From positions 23,476 through 81,231 of the forward strand of contig NZ_VWMY01000054.1 in NCBI RefSeq assembly GCF_008905045.1: 57,756 bases of DNA. Direction: 5' to 3'. Position numbers and translations under genes: made by a program. This DNA comes from Streptomyces albicerus. Lineage in GTDB: Bacteria > Actinomycetota > Actinomycetes > Streptomycetales > Streptomycetaceae. A model generated the notes under the pieces. That model saw nothing but the letters and a program-made list of their open reading frames with translations, did not search any database and was not told the origin of the DNA. Position 1 is the stretch's first letter; each line of letters begins with the position of its first letter. Below are positions 34,681-44,077 of the stretch, piece after piece.

Positions 34681-36347
34681 GGGCGCGATCTTCCTGCCGA
34701 ACATCGGTGACAAGCAGCGGCGCTGCAAGACGAGGACGCCGGACGGCCGGTGGCTGTCCAATGCTCAGCTTGAGGCCTGCAACGACGCCCAGGGCAACGT
34801 CGTACGGGCGCCCGAGTACCTCGCGCCGCTGCGCACGGTCCCGGTCGGCAACGTCTCGGACGCCGGCACCGGCAGCCTCCAGCTGGTCGGCGCGGGCAAG
34901 TCCAAGGTCCGGCTGTTCCTCAAGCGCGGCGACACCTGGACCTACGTCACCACCGGCACCCGCGTCACCGCCGCCGAACTGCGCGCCGGGCTCCGGCTCG
35001 GCCTGGACGGGCGGGACGTCATACGGGAGGACTGGGACGGCCGGATCACCGTCAAGTTCACCGTCACCGACGGCGACCGCACCTCCACGGACGAGGTGAT
35101 GCTGCGCGCCGCCCCGCTCCTGACCCAGCACCACCTGCAGCGCGCGGAGCAGGCGCTGGTCGTGGACGGAAGCCGCCAGGACCCCAACCAGCGGAAGTTC
35201 GCGCGAGAGTTCGCCAAGGAGGTGCGCAAGGCCGGCATCACCAAGCCGACGTACCGGTTCAAGGACGGCTCCGACATCTGGACGCAGGACTTCGTCGAGC
35301 CCGGTTACGTCAGCATGCCCGGCCCGGGCGGCAAGCCGCGCGTCCTGCGGGTGATGATGCGGTCGGCGCAGATGGACCGCGCGGCCGGCCGGCAGGTCTT
35401 CGAGCTGCGCGGCCCCGGTGTCGGCGTCGTGCAGGTCAACAAGGGGAAGTACGACCAGATCAACTCCACGGGCAACCTGGAGACCATCCCGCCGTACACC
35501 CACAAGGGCAAGTCCTACCCGGCGGGCCGGATCATCACCGGCGGGCACGGCTCGCAGCGGCCGGCGCACACGGGTTTCGTCAAGGCCCAGGGCGCCCAGG
35601 ACCCGCTGCTGCTGGAAACCGGCTGGCTCGCCATCGGTCACGTGGACGAGTTCGTGCAGTTCCTGCCCGCCGACACCCCGCGCGGCTGGAAGATCGGCAT
35701 CGCCGACCCGGAGGGCACGCTCGCCCTGCTGCGCAAGGCGCAGCACGACGGGCACGGCCACACGAAGGCGTTCTCCATCCCGCGCTCCTACGCCGATGGC
35801 CGTACCCCCACGATCGACCAGGCCCTGTCCAACAAGAAGCTGCTCAAGGACAACGCCTACGCCGGCCGGAAGATCAAGGAGAACCTGGGGCTGCTGAAGC
35901 GCGAGACCGGCGTCACGGACGACGAGATCGTGAAGATCCCGGCGATGTTCGAGCGCTTCGCAGGCTTCCCCGGACAGCGTGAGCCGTCGGACGGGGCCCC
36001 CAAGCTCGCCGCCTACTACCCCGGAGCCATCAACGGGGGTCGTACTCGCCCCTCACAAGTACCTCGCCCCCAAGCAGTGGGGCCCGATCGTGGCCGGCAA
36101 GGACATCCTCGCTGAGGCGGTGACCAAGGCGTACGCCAAGGTCGGCACGCGGGTGCGCTACCTGGACGACTGGCGCACCCACCACGTCTTCGGCGGCGAG
36201 GTGCACTGCGGCACCAACACGATCCGCGCCGCCGGCACCGCCTGGTGGAACTCCCCCGTAAGTGATGAGGAAACGGCCCCGAGAGAAAGCGACCTCGCAG
36301 GGGGCCCTCGAAGGTTGTCGAGCGCGGTCGAGGCCGAGTCTCGTTGA
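34680..36347 (+). pseudogene. Bacterial protein-arginine deiminase (PAD family), truncated and frameshifted
   Basis: The frame encodes most of a PAD-type deiminase, an enzyme converting peptidyl-arginine to citrulline. Recognised parts are GAIFLPNIGDKQRRC near the start, TQDFVEPGYVSM (catalytic Asp), LAIGHVDEFVQFLPAD (catalytic His and Asp) and, after a frameshift, FGGEVHCGTNTIR (catalytic Cys). The shift is a one-base difference at a G5 run (36,034-36,038). The N-terminus, normally with a signal peptide, is cut off at the IS remnant. Bacterial members are usually secreted. All four catalytic residues survive. Confidence 0.85.
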
Positions 36348-36496
36348 GGCGTGCTGACAGCCGCGAGGGACGGCGGTCGGACGTCCACGGTCGCACGGCG
36401 ACCTGCGCCCCGGCGTGCCGAGGTCAGCGGCTGTTCCGCCCCGGTGTCCCATTCGGTCTGCGGCGGCGGGCTCCGCGACATCTCCCCGCGGGTAGG

Positions 36497-36516
36497 CTTT
36501 GCCTGACCAGGCAAAG
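36497..36516. promoter_or_regulatory. Operator upstream of the LacI regulator
   Basis: CTTTGCCT-GACC-AGGCAAAG, a perfect inverted repeat 16 bases before the LacI start. Autoregulation is likely. Confidence 0.7.
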
Positions 36517-36532
36517 TCGGCGGGGACGAGGC

Positions 36533-37597
36533 ATGAGCGGGGTCGAGAAGACGCGGGGTGGCGGGGCTGAGCGGGCGACCTCGCGGGATGTCGCCCGGCT
36601 TGCCGGGGTGTCGCACACTGCCGTGTCCTTCGTCTTCAACGGGCGTGCCCAGGGCAACCTCTCCGCCGAGACGCAGGAGAAGATCCGCAAGGCGGCCGAA
36701 CAGCTCGGCTACCGGCCGAACGCGGTCGCCCGCGGCCTGCGCCGGAGTCGTACCGCCGTGATCGGTCTGGTCACGGACGAGATCGCCACCTCGCCGTTCG
36801 CCGGGCGGCTGCTGCGCGGGGCCATGGACATGGCGTGGCGCAGTGAGCACCTGGTGCTCACCGTCGACTCCGGGCAGGACCCGGTCGCCGAGGACGCGGC
36901 TGTCGCCGAACTGCTCGACCGGAGGGTCGACGGGATCATCTACGCCGCGCTGTCGTTGCGCCGCGCCCGAGTCCCGGAAGGGCTGCACCGCACGTTCGCC
37001 GTGTTCGCCAACTGTCTTCCCGAGGACGGCTCCCTCCCGGCCGTCATCCCCGCCGAGCGGGCCGGTGGCCGCAGCGCCGCACGCGTCCTTCTCGACGCGG
37101 GCCACCGCCGTGTCGCCCTGGTGGGCGGTCTGGACGACATCGCGACCGCGGAACGGCTGCGCGGCTTCCGGGACGCGCTGCGGACGGTGGGGCTGACCGC
37201 CGAGAAGGACTGGATTATGCGGACGGGAGGGGAGATCGCCGCCGGGTACCAGGGCGCGCTGCGGCTGCTGGACGGTGTTCCCGCCCACCGGCGGCCCACG
37301 GGGATCGTCTGTTACAACGACCGGGTCGCCGCGGGCGTCCTCCACGCCGCCGCGCGCCTGGGCCTCGACGTGCCCGCCGAGCTGTCCGTCGTCGGCTATG
37401 ACGACCAGGAACACATGGCGGCTTTCCTCAGCCCGCCCCTCACCACGGTCGCTCTGCCCCATCGCGCGATGGGAGAGACGGCCGTCCGCCTGCTCCTGGA
37501 CGCTATCGACAGCGGGACCGCGCCGCCGGTCACCACCCGGCGGCTGGAGTGTCCCGTCGTCACGCGGGGTTCGGTGGGACCAGCTCCCAGCCCGTGA
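36533..37597 (+). CDS. LacI-family transcriptional regulator
   Basis: 354-residue repressor with an N-terminal helix-turn-helix (TSRDVARLAGVSHTAVSFVF, residues about 17-36) and hinge YRPNAVARGLRR. It has a periplasmic-binding-protein-like sugar domain (GIIYAALSLRRARV, CYNDRVAAGVLHAA, VVGYDDQEHM). It is transcribed convergently with the GH32-ABC operon and is the only regulator in the fructan module, so it probably represses that operon in the absence of fructosides. An inverted repeat lies immediately upstream. Confidence 0.92.
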   Translation: MSGVEKTRGGGAERATSRDVARLAGVSHTAVSFVFNGRAQGNLSAETQEKIRKAAEQLGYRPNAVARGLRRSRTAVIGLVTDEIATSPFAGRLLRGAMDMAWRSEHLVLTVDSGQDPVAEDAAVAELLDRRVDGIIYAALSLRRARVPEGLHRTFAVFANCLPEDGSLPAVIPAERAGGRSAARVLLDAGHRRVALVGGLDDIATAERLRGFRDALRTVGLTAEKDWIMRTGGEIAAGYQGALRLLDGVPAHRRPTGIVCYNDRVAAGVLHAAARLGLDVPAELSVVGYDDQEHMAAFLSPPLTTVALPHRAMGETAVRLLLDAIDSGTAPPVTTRRLECPVVTRGSVGPAPSP

Positions 37598-38969
37598 CCT
37601 CGACGTCCGTCCCCGTCACGGTCAGCTCCGCGATGTCGTCGTCCCGTCGGTACACCCGTTCCGTGGCCGTCGCCCGATCACCCGCGAACAGTTCCAGCAG
37701 GGAGCCGTCCACGAGGATCCGTACGGTGAGGGTCTCGCCCGGCGGGGTCGGCAGGACCAGGGGGGCCGTGCCGTCCGGGCGGGAGCGTGGCCAGGCCGTG
37801 CGGTCCAGGGTCACCGTGCCGGACGCCGGATCGAGTCGCACGGTCAGTTCGGCCCCGGACGTGGCCCGCAGCAGACTCACGGTCGCCGCTGAACGGGCAG
37901 TCACCAGCAGGTCGTACGCGAGGGGGAGTGGCCGGTGCGGTCCTGGTGCGGCCGTGAACGGGACGGCCGCTCGCAGTAGTTCGAGCTCCGGAGCCGGTAC
38001 GACCCGTAGCGTGCCGTCGTCGTGGGTGTCCATCACGCGGGGTGCCGTGAGGACTCCGGACCAGCCCGCGCGGTCCACCTCCTCGGGTGGGCGTGACTCC
38101 CAGGACCAGCCCCAGAGCAGGGCGCGGCCGGACTCCGTGTCCTGGAGGACGGAGGGAGCGTAGAAGTCACGGCCGAGGTCCAGCGGGCCGCCGCCCGTAC
38201 CGGCCGCGAACCTCGGTGCACCGTCCGTCTGCTCCACCAGACGGCCCGTGACGTACGCCGTGCTCAGCGGGTCGCCGTCCCACAGGGCCACCGCCAGCAC
38301 CCAGTCGCCCCCGGGGGGCGCCCACAACTGCGGGCACTCCCAGCCGATCGCCCGCTTGCCGAAGGCGCGGGCCGCCGCCGGGTCCCGGCCGTCCAGCAGG
38401 ACCCCGGCGAACCGCCAGTCGTGCAGGTCCTCACAGTCGTACACCAGGACGGACGGGGTGCCGTCGGCGTGGCCGGCGCCCATCAGCGCCCAGCGGCGTC
38501 CGGCGAAGCGGAAGACGAAAGGGTCCCGGAACATCGTCACGTCCAGGCCGGGTGGTGGGCCGGCGACCACCGGCACCGGCAGTTGCTTCCACTTCTGGAG
38601 GCCGTCGTCCTCGGCCACGGCGAGACAGATCACGCTCAGGCCCTGGTGGTCGTGGTCGATCCCGGAGTACACCGCTGTCGGTACACCACCGTCGTCCACC
38701 ACGCAGCCGGACCAGCAGCCCGCCTCGTCCGGGCCGTCGGGCGTGGGGCGCAGGGCGATCCCGTGGTCGTCCCAGTGGGCGAGGTCGGGGCTGGAGGCGT
38801 GGCCCCAGTGGACGTTCGTGTGCACGGGGGCGTCGGGGTTGTGCTGGTAGAAGAGGTGGTATCGATCGCCCCAGCGGAACGGGCCGTTCGGGTCGTTCAT
38901 CCAGTTGGCCGGCGGGCGGACCCTGAAACGCGGGCTGTTGGCGTCGGTCGACCGGCTCACGGAACTCAA
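37560..38969 (-). CDS. GH32 beta-fructosidase (cytoplasmic sucrose/fructo-oligosaccharide hydrolase)
   Basis: 469-residue glycoside hydrolase family 32 enzyme with no signal peptide. The nucleophile Asp is in WMNDPNGP, the transition-state Asp in FRDP, and the acid/base Glu in GWECPQLW. A C-terminal beta-sandwich follows (LVDGSLLELFAGD). The likely start is TTG at 38,969, overlapping the permease stop (TTGA) and 7 bases after AGGAG; an alternative is GTG four codons later. It should split imported fructosides. Its last 38 bases overlap the convergent LacI gene. Confidence 0.9.
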   Translation of the reverse strand: MSSVSRSTDANSPRFRVRPPANWMNDPNGPFRWGDRYHLFYQHNPDAPVHTNVHWGHASSPDLAHWDDHGIALRPTPDGPDEAGCWSGCVVDDGGVPTAVYSGIDHDHQGLSVICLAVAEDDGLQKWKQLPVPVVAGPPPGLDVTMFRDPFVFRFAGRRWALMGAGHADGTPSVLVYDCEDLHDWRFAGVLLDGRDPAAARAFGKRAIGWECPQLWAPPGGDWVLAVALWDGDPLSTAYVTGRLVEQTDGAPRFAAGTGGGPLDLGRDFYAPSVLQDTESGRALLWGWSWESRPPEEVDRAGWSGVLTAPRVMDTHDDGTLRVVPAPELELLRAAVPFTAAPGPHRPLPLAYDLLVTARSAATVSLLRATSGAELTVRLDPASGTVTLDRTAWPRSRPDGTAPLVLPTPPGETLTVRILVDGSLLELFAGDRATATERVYRRDDDIAELTVTGTDVEVTGWELVPPNPA

Positions 38970-39877
38970 CGATTGACTCCTGCTGATGTGATGCCCTCGC
39001 GCAGAGGGCGCTGGCCGACGACGAACACGACGACGGCGGGGATCATGGAGAGGACGACTCCGGCGAGGACGACGGAGATCGAGCCGGTGCCGAGGTTGCC
39101 CTGGAGGGAGACCAGGCCCAGGGGCAGCGTGAGGTTCTCGGTGGAGGTTTCGAGGATCAGCGGCCGGAAGAACTCGTTCCAGTGGTAGTTGAAGGCCAGC
39201 ACGCCGACGATGGCGAGACCGGGGGCCGCCAAGGGGGCGTACACCGACCGGAAGACGCGCCACGGACCCGCGCCGTCGATCATCGCCGCCTCGCCCAGGT
39301 CCTTCGGCATGCCCAGGAAGTACTGGCGCATCAGGAAGGTGCCGAAGGCCGTCGGGAAGGCCGGGACGATGAGGCCGAGCAGGGTGTCGGTCAGACCCAT
39401 CGTCTTCAGTTCCAGGAAGACCGGGACCATCGTGACCTGCAACGGCACCATCATCGTGGCCAGGACCAGCGCGAACAGCGGCTTCTTGAAGCGGAATTCG
39501 AGGCGGGCGAAGGCATAGCCCGCCAGGCCCGCGGTGATCATCTGGCCGGCCGCGATCAGCGCGGTCACCAGGGTGGAGTTCAGTGCGTACAGCCAGACGT
39601 CGATCTGGTCGAAGACCCCGCGGTAGGCGTCGACGGTGGGGTTCGTGGGGATGATCTCCGGCGGCAGGTCGAAGGACTCCGCCGGCGTGCGCAGTGACGT
39701 CGACACCGTCCAGATGACCGGGCCGAGCGTCAACAGGGCGCACAGTGCCAGGCCTGCGATCCGGCCCCAGGGCGCCAGGCCGTGCCGTACGCGTGACGCG
39801 GTGGGGCTCGTGCGGGGACCCGGCATCGAACCCGATGCCGAACTCGGTGCCGGACTTGAGAGGGAACTCGTACTCAT
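38966..39877 (-). CDS. ABC sugar transporter permease (MalG type)
   Basis: 303-residue membrane protein with six likely helices and the EAA loop EAAMIDGAGPWRVFRSVYAP that contacts the ATPase. The N-terminal 25 residues are Ser/Pro rich. ATG at 39,877 is chosen; GTG three codons upstream is possible. Together with the upstream permease and binding protein it should import fructosides. The ATPase is not encoded here; in Streptomyces a shared MsiK-type ATPase usually serves such systems. Confidence 0.92.
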   Translation of the reverse strand: MSTSSLSSPAPSSASGSMPGPRTSPTASRVRHGLAPWGRIAGLALCALLTLGPVIWTVSTSLRTPAESFDLPPEIIPTNPTVDAYRGVFDQIDVWLYALNSTLVTALIAAGQMITAGLAGYAFARLEFRFKKPLFALVLATMMVPLQVTMVPVFLELKTMGLTDTLLGLIVPAFPTAFGTFLMRQYFLGMPKDLGEAAMIDGAGPWRVFRSVYAPLAAPGLAIVGVLAFNYHWNEFFRPLILETSTENLTLPLGLVSLQGNLGTGSISVVLAGVVLSMIPAVVVFVVGQRPLREGITSAGVNR

Positions 39878-39891
39878 CTGACTCACCCGGC

Positions 39892-40887
39892 TCACTGGTA
39901 GTGGACGTAACGCCGGCTGAGCCGGAACTGGAGTGCGGTGACCGCCATGATCAGGGCGAAGAGCAGGACGCCCACGGCGGACGCCTCGCCGAAGCGGAGC
40001 TGCTCGAAGGCCGTCTCGTAGATGACCATCACGACCGTGCGCGTCGAGTCGCCGGGACCGCCCGCCGTGAGGACGTACGGCTGCTCGAAGACCTGGAGGG
40101 CGTTGATGATGCCGACCACGGACGCCACCAGGAGCGTGGGCGACAGCAGCGGCAGGGTGATGGCGAGGTGTTTGCGCACCCCGCTCGCGCCGTCCAGCGA
40201 AGCCGCCTCGTGCACCTCTTTCGGGATGTTGTTCAGGCCGCCGACGAACAGCAGGAACGAGAAGCCGAACTGCTGCCAGACGTACGCCAGGACCACGGCC
40301 GCCATCGCCCCGTTCTCCGAGGTCAGCCACGGGACCGAGGGGATACCGACCGTGCCGAGGAGCCAGTTCACGGGGCCGAAGTCCTGGTTGAACAGGTACT
40401 TCATCACCACCGAGATGGACGCGGCGGACAGCACCAGCGGGAAGAAGAACGCCGAACGGAACACGGACCGCAGCCACTTGGGCATCCGGCCGTTCACCGC
40501 GATCGCCAGCACGAGCGCGATCAGCAACTGGAGTGCGACCGCGAGCACCATGAAGACGAGCGTGTTGCGGAAGGAGACGAGGACCGTCGAATCGGTCAGG
40601 ATCTCCCGGTAGTTGGCCGCTCCGGCCCACCGCGGGTCGTCGATCACGTCCCACTGGAAGAGGCTGAGGACGACCGAGCCGACGATCGGTACGACCGTGA
40701 AGACGACGATGCCGACGACGGTGGGCGCGAGGAACAGTACGGCGAGGAGGCGGGTGCCCCGGGTGCGGATGGTGGTGGCGGCCGTGGACTCGGATGCCTT
40801 ACGGGTCTGACCGGTCCTGCGGTTCCTGCGGCTCTTGCGGGTGCGGGCGGGCTCCGGCCCCACGGGCCTGATCTCGGTGTTCGTCAC
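39892..40887 (-). CDS. ABC sugar transporter permease (MalF type)
   Basis: 331-residue inner-membrane protein. A basic N-terminal tail (about 40 residues, many Arg and Lys) precedes the helices, and the EAA loop is EAASLDGASGVRKHLAITLP. It ends with RRYVHYQ as is common in this family. The start overlaps the binding-protein stop by 4 bases (GTGA), showing a coupled operon. Confidence 0.92.
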   Translation of the reverse strand: MTNTEIRPVGPEPARTRKSRRNRRTGQTRKASESTAATTIRTRGTRLLAVLFLAPTVVGIVVFTVVPIVGSVVLSLFQWDVIDDPRWAGAANYREILTDSTVLVSFRNTLVFMVLAVALQLLIALVLAIAVNGRMPKWLRSVFRSAFFFPLVLSAASISVVMKYLFNQDFGPVNWLLGTVGIPSVPWLTSENGAMAAVVLAYVWQQFGFSFLLFVGGLNNIPKEVHEAASLDGASGVRKHLAITLPLLSPTLLVASVVGIINALQVFEQPYVLTAGGPGDSTRTVVMVIYETAFEQLRFGEASAVGVLLFALIMAVTALQFRLSRRYVHYQ

Positions 40888-42293
40888 ACTTCACGCTCCA
40901 TGGCCTGCTCCAGGTCCCCCTGCAGCCGGCGCAGCGCGGGACGTACCACGCCGGGGCTCGCGAGGGCGGTTCCGGTGTGCTTGATCAGCAGCTGCTCGAC
41001 CTCGTTGACCTGCGGCGGGGCCGGGATCGGGCCGGTGGTGGGGATCTTGTCGAGGGTGTCGTAGAAGACCTGCCAGTGGGCCGGGCCGGTCTCCCGGTAG
41101 CGGGCCTCGTCGACCATGGAGCGGCGGGCCGGAGTGGTCTGGTTGGCCGCGAAGAGCTGGGTCATCACGTCCTTGCGGGCGGTGTACTTGATGAACTCCC
41201 AGGCCTCGTCCCGCATCGTCGACGTGCGCAGCATCGCGTACCCGGCGGCGCCGAACTGGTGACGCCGGGTGCGCCAGCGCGGGAAGTACCGCACGTCGTA
41301 GTCGGCCGGTTTCATGCCCGCCTCATGCAGGCCGCCCGCCCAGAAGCCGCCCGCGGGCGTGACACCGACACGGCCGGTCGAGAAGACGCCGACGAGGTTG
41401 CGGCCGTCGCCGCCCTCGGGCCGGGTGCACAGGTCCTCCTGGACGAGGGAGGAGAGGTAGTCGTAGACCTCCGCGACGCGGTCGGAGTCGGCCAGGGGTG
41501 TCGTCCACCGGTAGCCGCCGCCCCGGCCGCGCCGCTGCGCCTCGGGATAGAAGGAGTTCCAGAGCCAGTCGCCGCCGGGGGCCTTGGACTCGGTGAGGAG
41601 GTTGGTGTCGTTGGCGAAGAGCCAGGGGACCACTCCGCCCCACAGCCGGTTGGTCCAGAAGTACGGCGTGAACCGGTCGCCGTTGCTGCGTTTCATCGCT
41701 CGCAGCAGCGTGGTGAAGTCGTCGTGGGTCCAGTCGTCGTCGGGGAGGTCGGCACCCGCGCGTTCGAGGACCCGGCTGTTGACGTACATGTCGGCCGCGT
41801 TGAACTCGACCGGCAGCTGGTAGAGGCTCCCCTCGTACATCATCGACTCGACCAGCGAGGGATGGACGTCGGCGAAGTACGTGCGCAGCTCGGCCGCGTC
41901 CCGCTTCGCCCACCTGTCCAGCGGTACACCGAGCCGCTGGGCGAAGAGCTGCACGCCCTCGGTGGCGACGTACACGAGGTCGGGTGCCGTGCCCGCGGCG
42001 ATCTGGGTGAGGATCTTGGAGAAGAAGTCCGACCAGTCGTAGGCCTGTACGGGGTTGATGCGGATCCTGATGTCGGGGTGGACCTCGCGGAATCCGTCGC
42101 GCAGGGCGCGCTGCGCCTCGGGGTTGAAGGCGGAGCCCAGGGTGGCGATGACGAGCGAGCCGTCGTCGCGGCCGGGGATGTCGGCGGCGGTGAGGCGGTC
42201 CCAGCCGGCCGCGACACCGGCGAGAGCGGCGGCTCCGGCGCCGTATGCGCCGTAGCGCATCAGGGCCCGTCGGGAGAGGAGCGAGTCGGTCAT
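40884..42293 (-). CDS. ABC transporter extracellular sugar-binding protein
   Basis: 469-residue solute-binding protein, first gene of the minus-strand operon. The N-terminus has a twin-arginine-like signal (SRRALMRYGAYGAGAAALAG), suggesting Tat export. No lipobox Cys is evident. The mature part fits family 1 sugar-binding proteins (APDLVYVATEGVQLFA, QLPVEFNAADMYVNSRVLER). With a GH32 enzyme on each side, fructo-oligosaccharides or sucrose are likely ligands. Confidence 0.9.
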   Translation of the reverse strand: MTDSLLSRRALMRYGAYGAGAAALAGVAAGWDRLTAADIPGRDDGSLVIATLGSAFNPEAQRALRDGFREVHPDIRIRINPVQAYDWSDFFSKILTQIAAGTAPDLVYVATEGVQLFAQRLGVPLDRWAKRDAAELRTYFADVHPSLVESMMYEGSLYQLPVEFNAADMYVNSRVLERAGADLPDDDWTHDDFTTLLRAMKRSNGDRFTPYFWTNRLWGGVVPWLFANDTNLLTESKAPGGDWLWNSFYPEAQRRGRGGGYRWTTPLADSDRVAEVYDYLSSLVQEDLCTRPEGGDGRNLVGVFSTGRVGVTPAGGFWAGGLHEAGMKPADYDVRYFPRWRTRRHQFGAAGYAMLRTSTMRDEAWEFIKYTARKDVMTQLFAANQTTPARRSMVDEARYRETGPAHWQVFYDTLDKIPTTGPIPAPPQVNEVEQLLIKHTGTALASPGVVRPALRRLQGDLEQAMEREV

Positions 42294-42301
42294 CGGCGAG
42301 C

Positions 42302-42315
42302 CTAACTCGTGTTAG
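42302..42315. promoter_or_regulatory. Operator at the ABC-operon promoter
   Basis: Dyad CTAAC-TCGT-GTTAG just upstream of the binding-protein start. The core CCTAACTCGT recurs, inverted, at the divergent levanase promoter. Confidence 0.7.
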
Positions 42316-42417
42316 CCGAAGTTTGATTTCATGATGATGGGAACCCAGCTGCGGCTCTGTCAAGGGATGCGCGGATGGGAAGTTGGGGGGACGGCCGGTG
42401 CGCGAGGGCTTGACCTT

Positions 42418-42429
42418 TAACGAGTTAGG
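42418..42429. promoter_or_regulatory. Operator at the levanase promoter
   Basis: TAACGAGTTAGG, the reverse complement of CCTAACTCGTTA, matches the site at 42,302. It lies between a TTGACC (42,410) and a TATACG (42,430) element, so bound repressor would cover the levanase promoter. Confidence 0.7.
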
Positions 42430-42490
42430 TATACGGTTCCGGTCCCATGAGCCGTGTCCCGACGACGACGTCGGGGAAGGGAGCCGCACG

Positions 42491-44077
42491 ATGCGTGGCA
42501 TGAAGAGGAGTTCGCTCGGCCCAGAGGAGACCGTGTCCAGGCGGTCGCTGCTGACGGCCTCGGCCGTCGGCGCCGCCGGTGTTCTGCTGCCGGACCTCGT
42601 GAGACCGGCGGTGGCGGTGCCCCGCGGGGCGACGGCCGCGTGCACGGGCAGCTACCGTGCCGAGTACCACTTCACGGTCCCCGACCAGTGGATGAACGAC
42701 CCGCAGCGCCCGATCTGGATCGACGGCGAGTACCACTACTACTACCTCTACAACCCCGACTACTCGACGGGCGGCACGACGGCCGGCACCGCCTGGCGCC
42801 TGGCCACCAGCACCGACCTCGTCTCCTTCACCGACCGGGGCGTCGCCGTGCCGAAGGACACGACGCCCAACGGCGATGTCTGGTCCGGCTCGGCGGTGGT
42901 CGACACGGACGACACGGCGGGCTTCGGCGCGGGTGCGGTGATCGTCATCGCCACCATGGCGCCCGACGATGTCACCCAGGCCCAGTACCTGTACTACTCG
43001 ACGGACGCCGGCCGCACCTTCACGAACCACGGCACCGCCCCGGTCCTCCCCAACCCCGGCGTACGGGACTTCCGCGACCCCAAGGTGATCCGCGACGAGG
43101 AGCGCGGGCGGTGGGTGATGCTGCTCGCCGAGAACGACAAAGTCGGCTTCTACCACTCCGCCGACCTCAAGGCGTGGACGTACGTCGGCGGCTTCGTCAA
43201 GGGAGGCATCGGCGTCCTGGAGTGCCCCGACCTGTTCCGGATCAGGGCGGACGACGGGACCTGGAAGTGGGTGCTGGGCGTCAGCGCCAACGGCAAGGGC
43301 TCCGGGCTGCCGAGCACGTTCGCGTACTGGACGGGTTCCTTCGACGGTACGACCTTCACCGCCGACGCGTCCGATCCCCAGTGGCTGGACCACGGCTGGG
43401 ACTGGTACGCGGCGGTCACCTTCGACAAACGTGACGCGAGCGGGGTCCTGGACCCTGACGCGCGGTATGCGATCGGCTGGATGAACCACTGGGACTACGC
43501 GAACACCACGCCCACGATCGAGTGCGACGGCTTCAACGGCACCGACTCGATCGTCCGCGAGGTACGGCTGAAGCACGCGTCGGGTACGTATTACCTGGCG
43601 TCCCAGCCGGTGGCGGCCCTGGACGACCATGTGTTGCGCACGGTGGACCTCGGCGACATCGCGGTCGACGGCACACGACCGCTCGACTACACGGGTACCG
43701 CGTACGAGCTGACCTGTGAGATCACCTGGGACCAACTGGTGGGCGCCGGCCTCCAGTTGCGGCGGTCGTCGGACGGTGGGCGGCACATCGACGCGGGGGT
43801 CTACGGCGACTACGCCTTCGTCAACCGCGGTTACACCGTGAGCCCCGACACCTCCGGCCGCTGGCAGGAGAGCCGCACGCCGTTCGACCTGTCCGCCGGC
43901 ACGGTCCGCCTGCGGATCCTCGTCGACCGCACGTCCGTCGAGATGTTCGTCGGCGACGGCCGGTACGTGCACTCGACCGAGGCCTTCCCCGACCCGTCCG
44001 ACACCGCACTGGCGCTGTTCACGATCGACGGGCAGGCGGTGTTCCGGAACGTGGTGATCCGGGAGTTCACAGTCTGA
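42491..44077 (+). CDS. Secreted GH32 levanase/fructanase
   Basis: 528-residue GH32 enzyme with a twin-arginine signal (SRRSLLTASAVGAAGVLLP) and an Ala-rich cleavage region. The nucleophile Asp is in QWMNDPQRP (usual NG replaced by QR), the second Asp in DFRDPKV, the acid/base Glu in LECPDLF. A C-terminal beta-sandwich follows (LVDRTSVEMFVGD). It should cut levan or inulin outside the cell for import by the divergent ABC system. A GAAGGGA ribosome site precedes MRGMKRSS. Confidence 0.92.
   Translation: MRGMKRSSLGPEETVSRRSLLTASAVGAAGVLLPDLVRPAVAVPRGATAACTGSYRAEYHFTVPDQWMNDPQRPIWIDGEYHYYYLYNPDYSTGGTTAGTAWRLATSTDLVSFTDRGVAVPKDTTPNGDVWSGSAVVDTDDTAGFGAGAVIVIATMAPDDVTQAQYLYYSTDAGRTFTNHGTAPVLPNPGVRDFRDPKVIRDEERGRWVMLLAENDKVGFYHSADLKAWTYVGGFVKGGIGVLECPDLFRIRADDGTWKWVLGVSANGKGSGLPSTFAYWTGSFDGTTFTADASDPQWLDHGWDWYAAVTFDKRDASGVLDPDARYAIGWMNHWDYANTTPTIECDGFNGTDSIVREVRLKHASGTYYLASQPVAALDDHVLRTVDLGDIAVDGTRPLDYTGTAYELTCEITWDQLVGAGLQLRRSSDGGRHIDAGVYGDYAFVNRGYTVSPDTSGRWQESRTPFDLSAGTVRLRILVDRTSVEMFVGDGRYVHSTEAFPDPSDTALALFTIDGQAVFRNVVIREFTV

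Noticed and set aside
38970..39743. N-terminal extension of the cytoplasmic GH32 frame into the permease gene
   Set aside because: The frame is open, but the sequence is the shifted permease gene. The ribosome site and the overlap with the permease stop place the start at 38,969.
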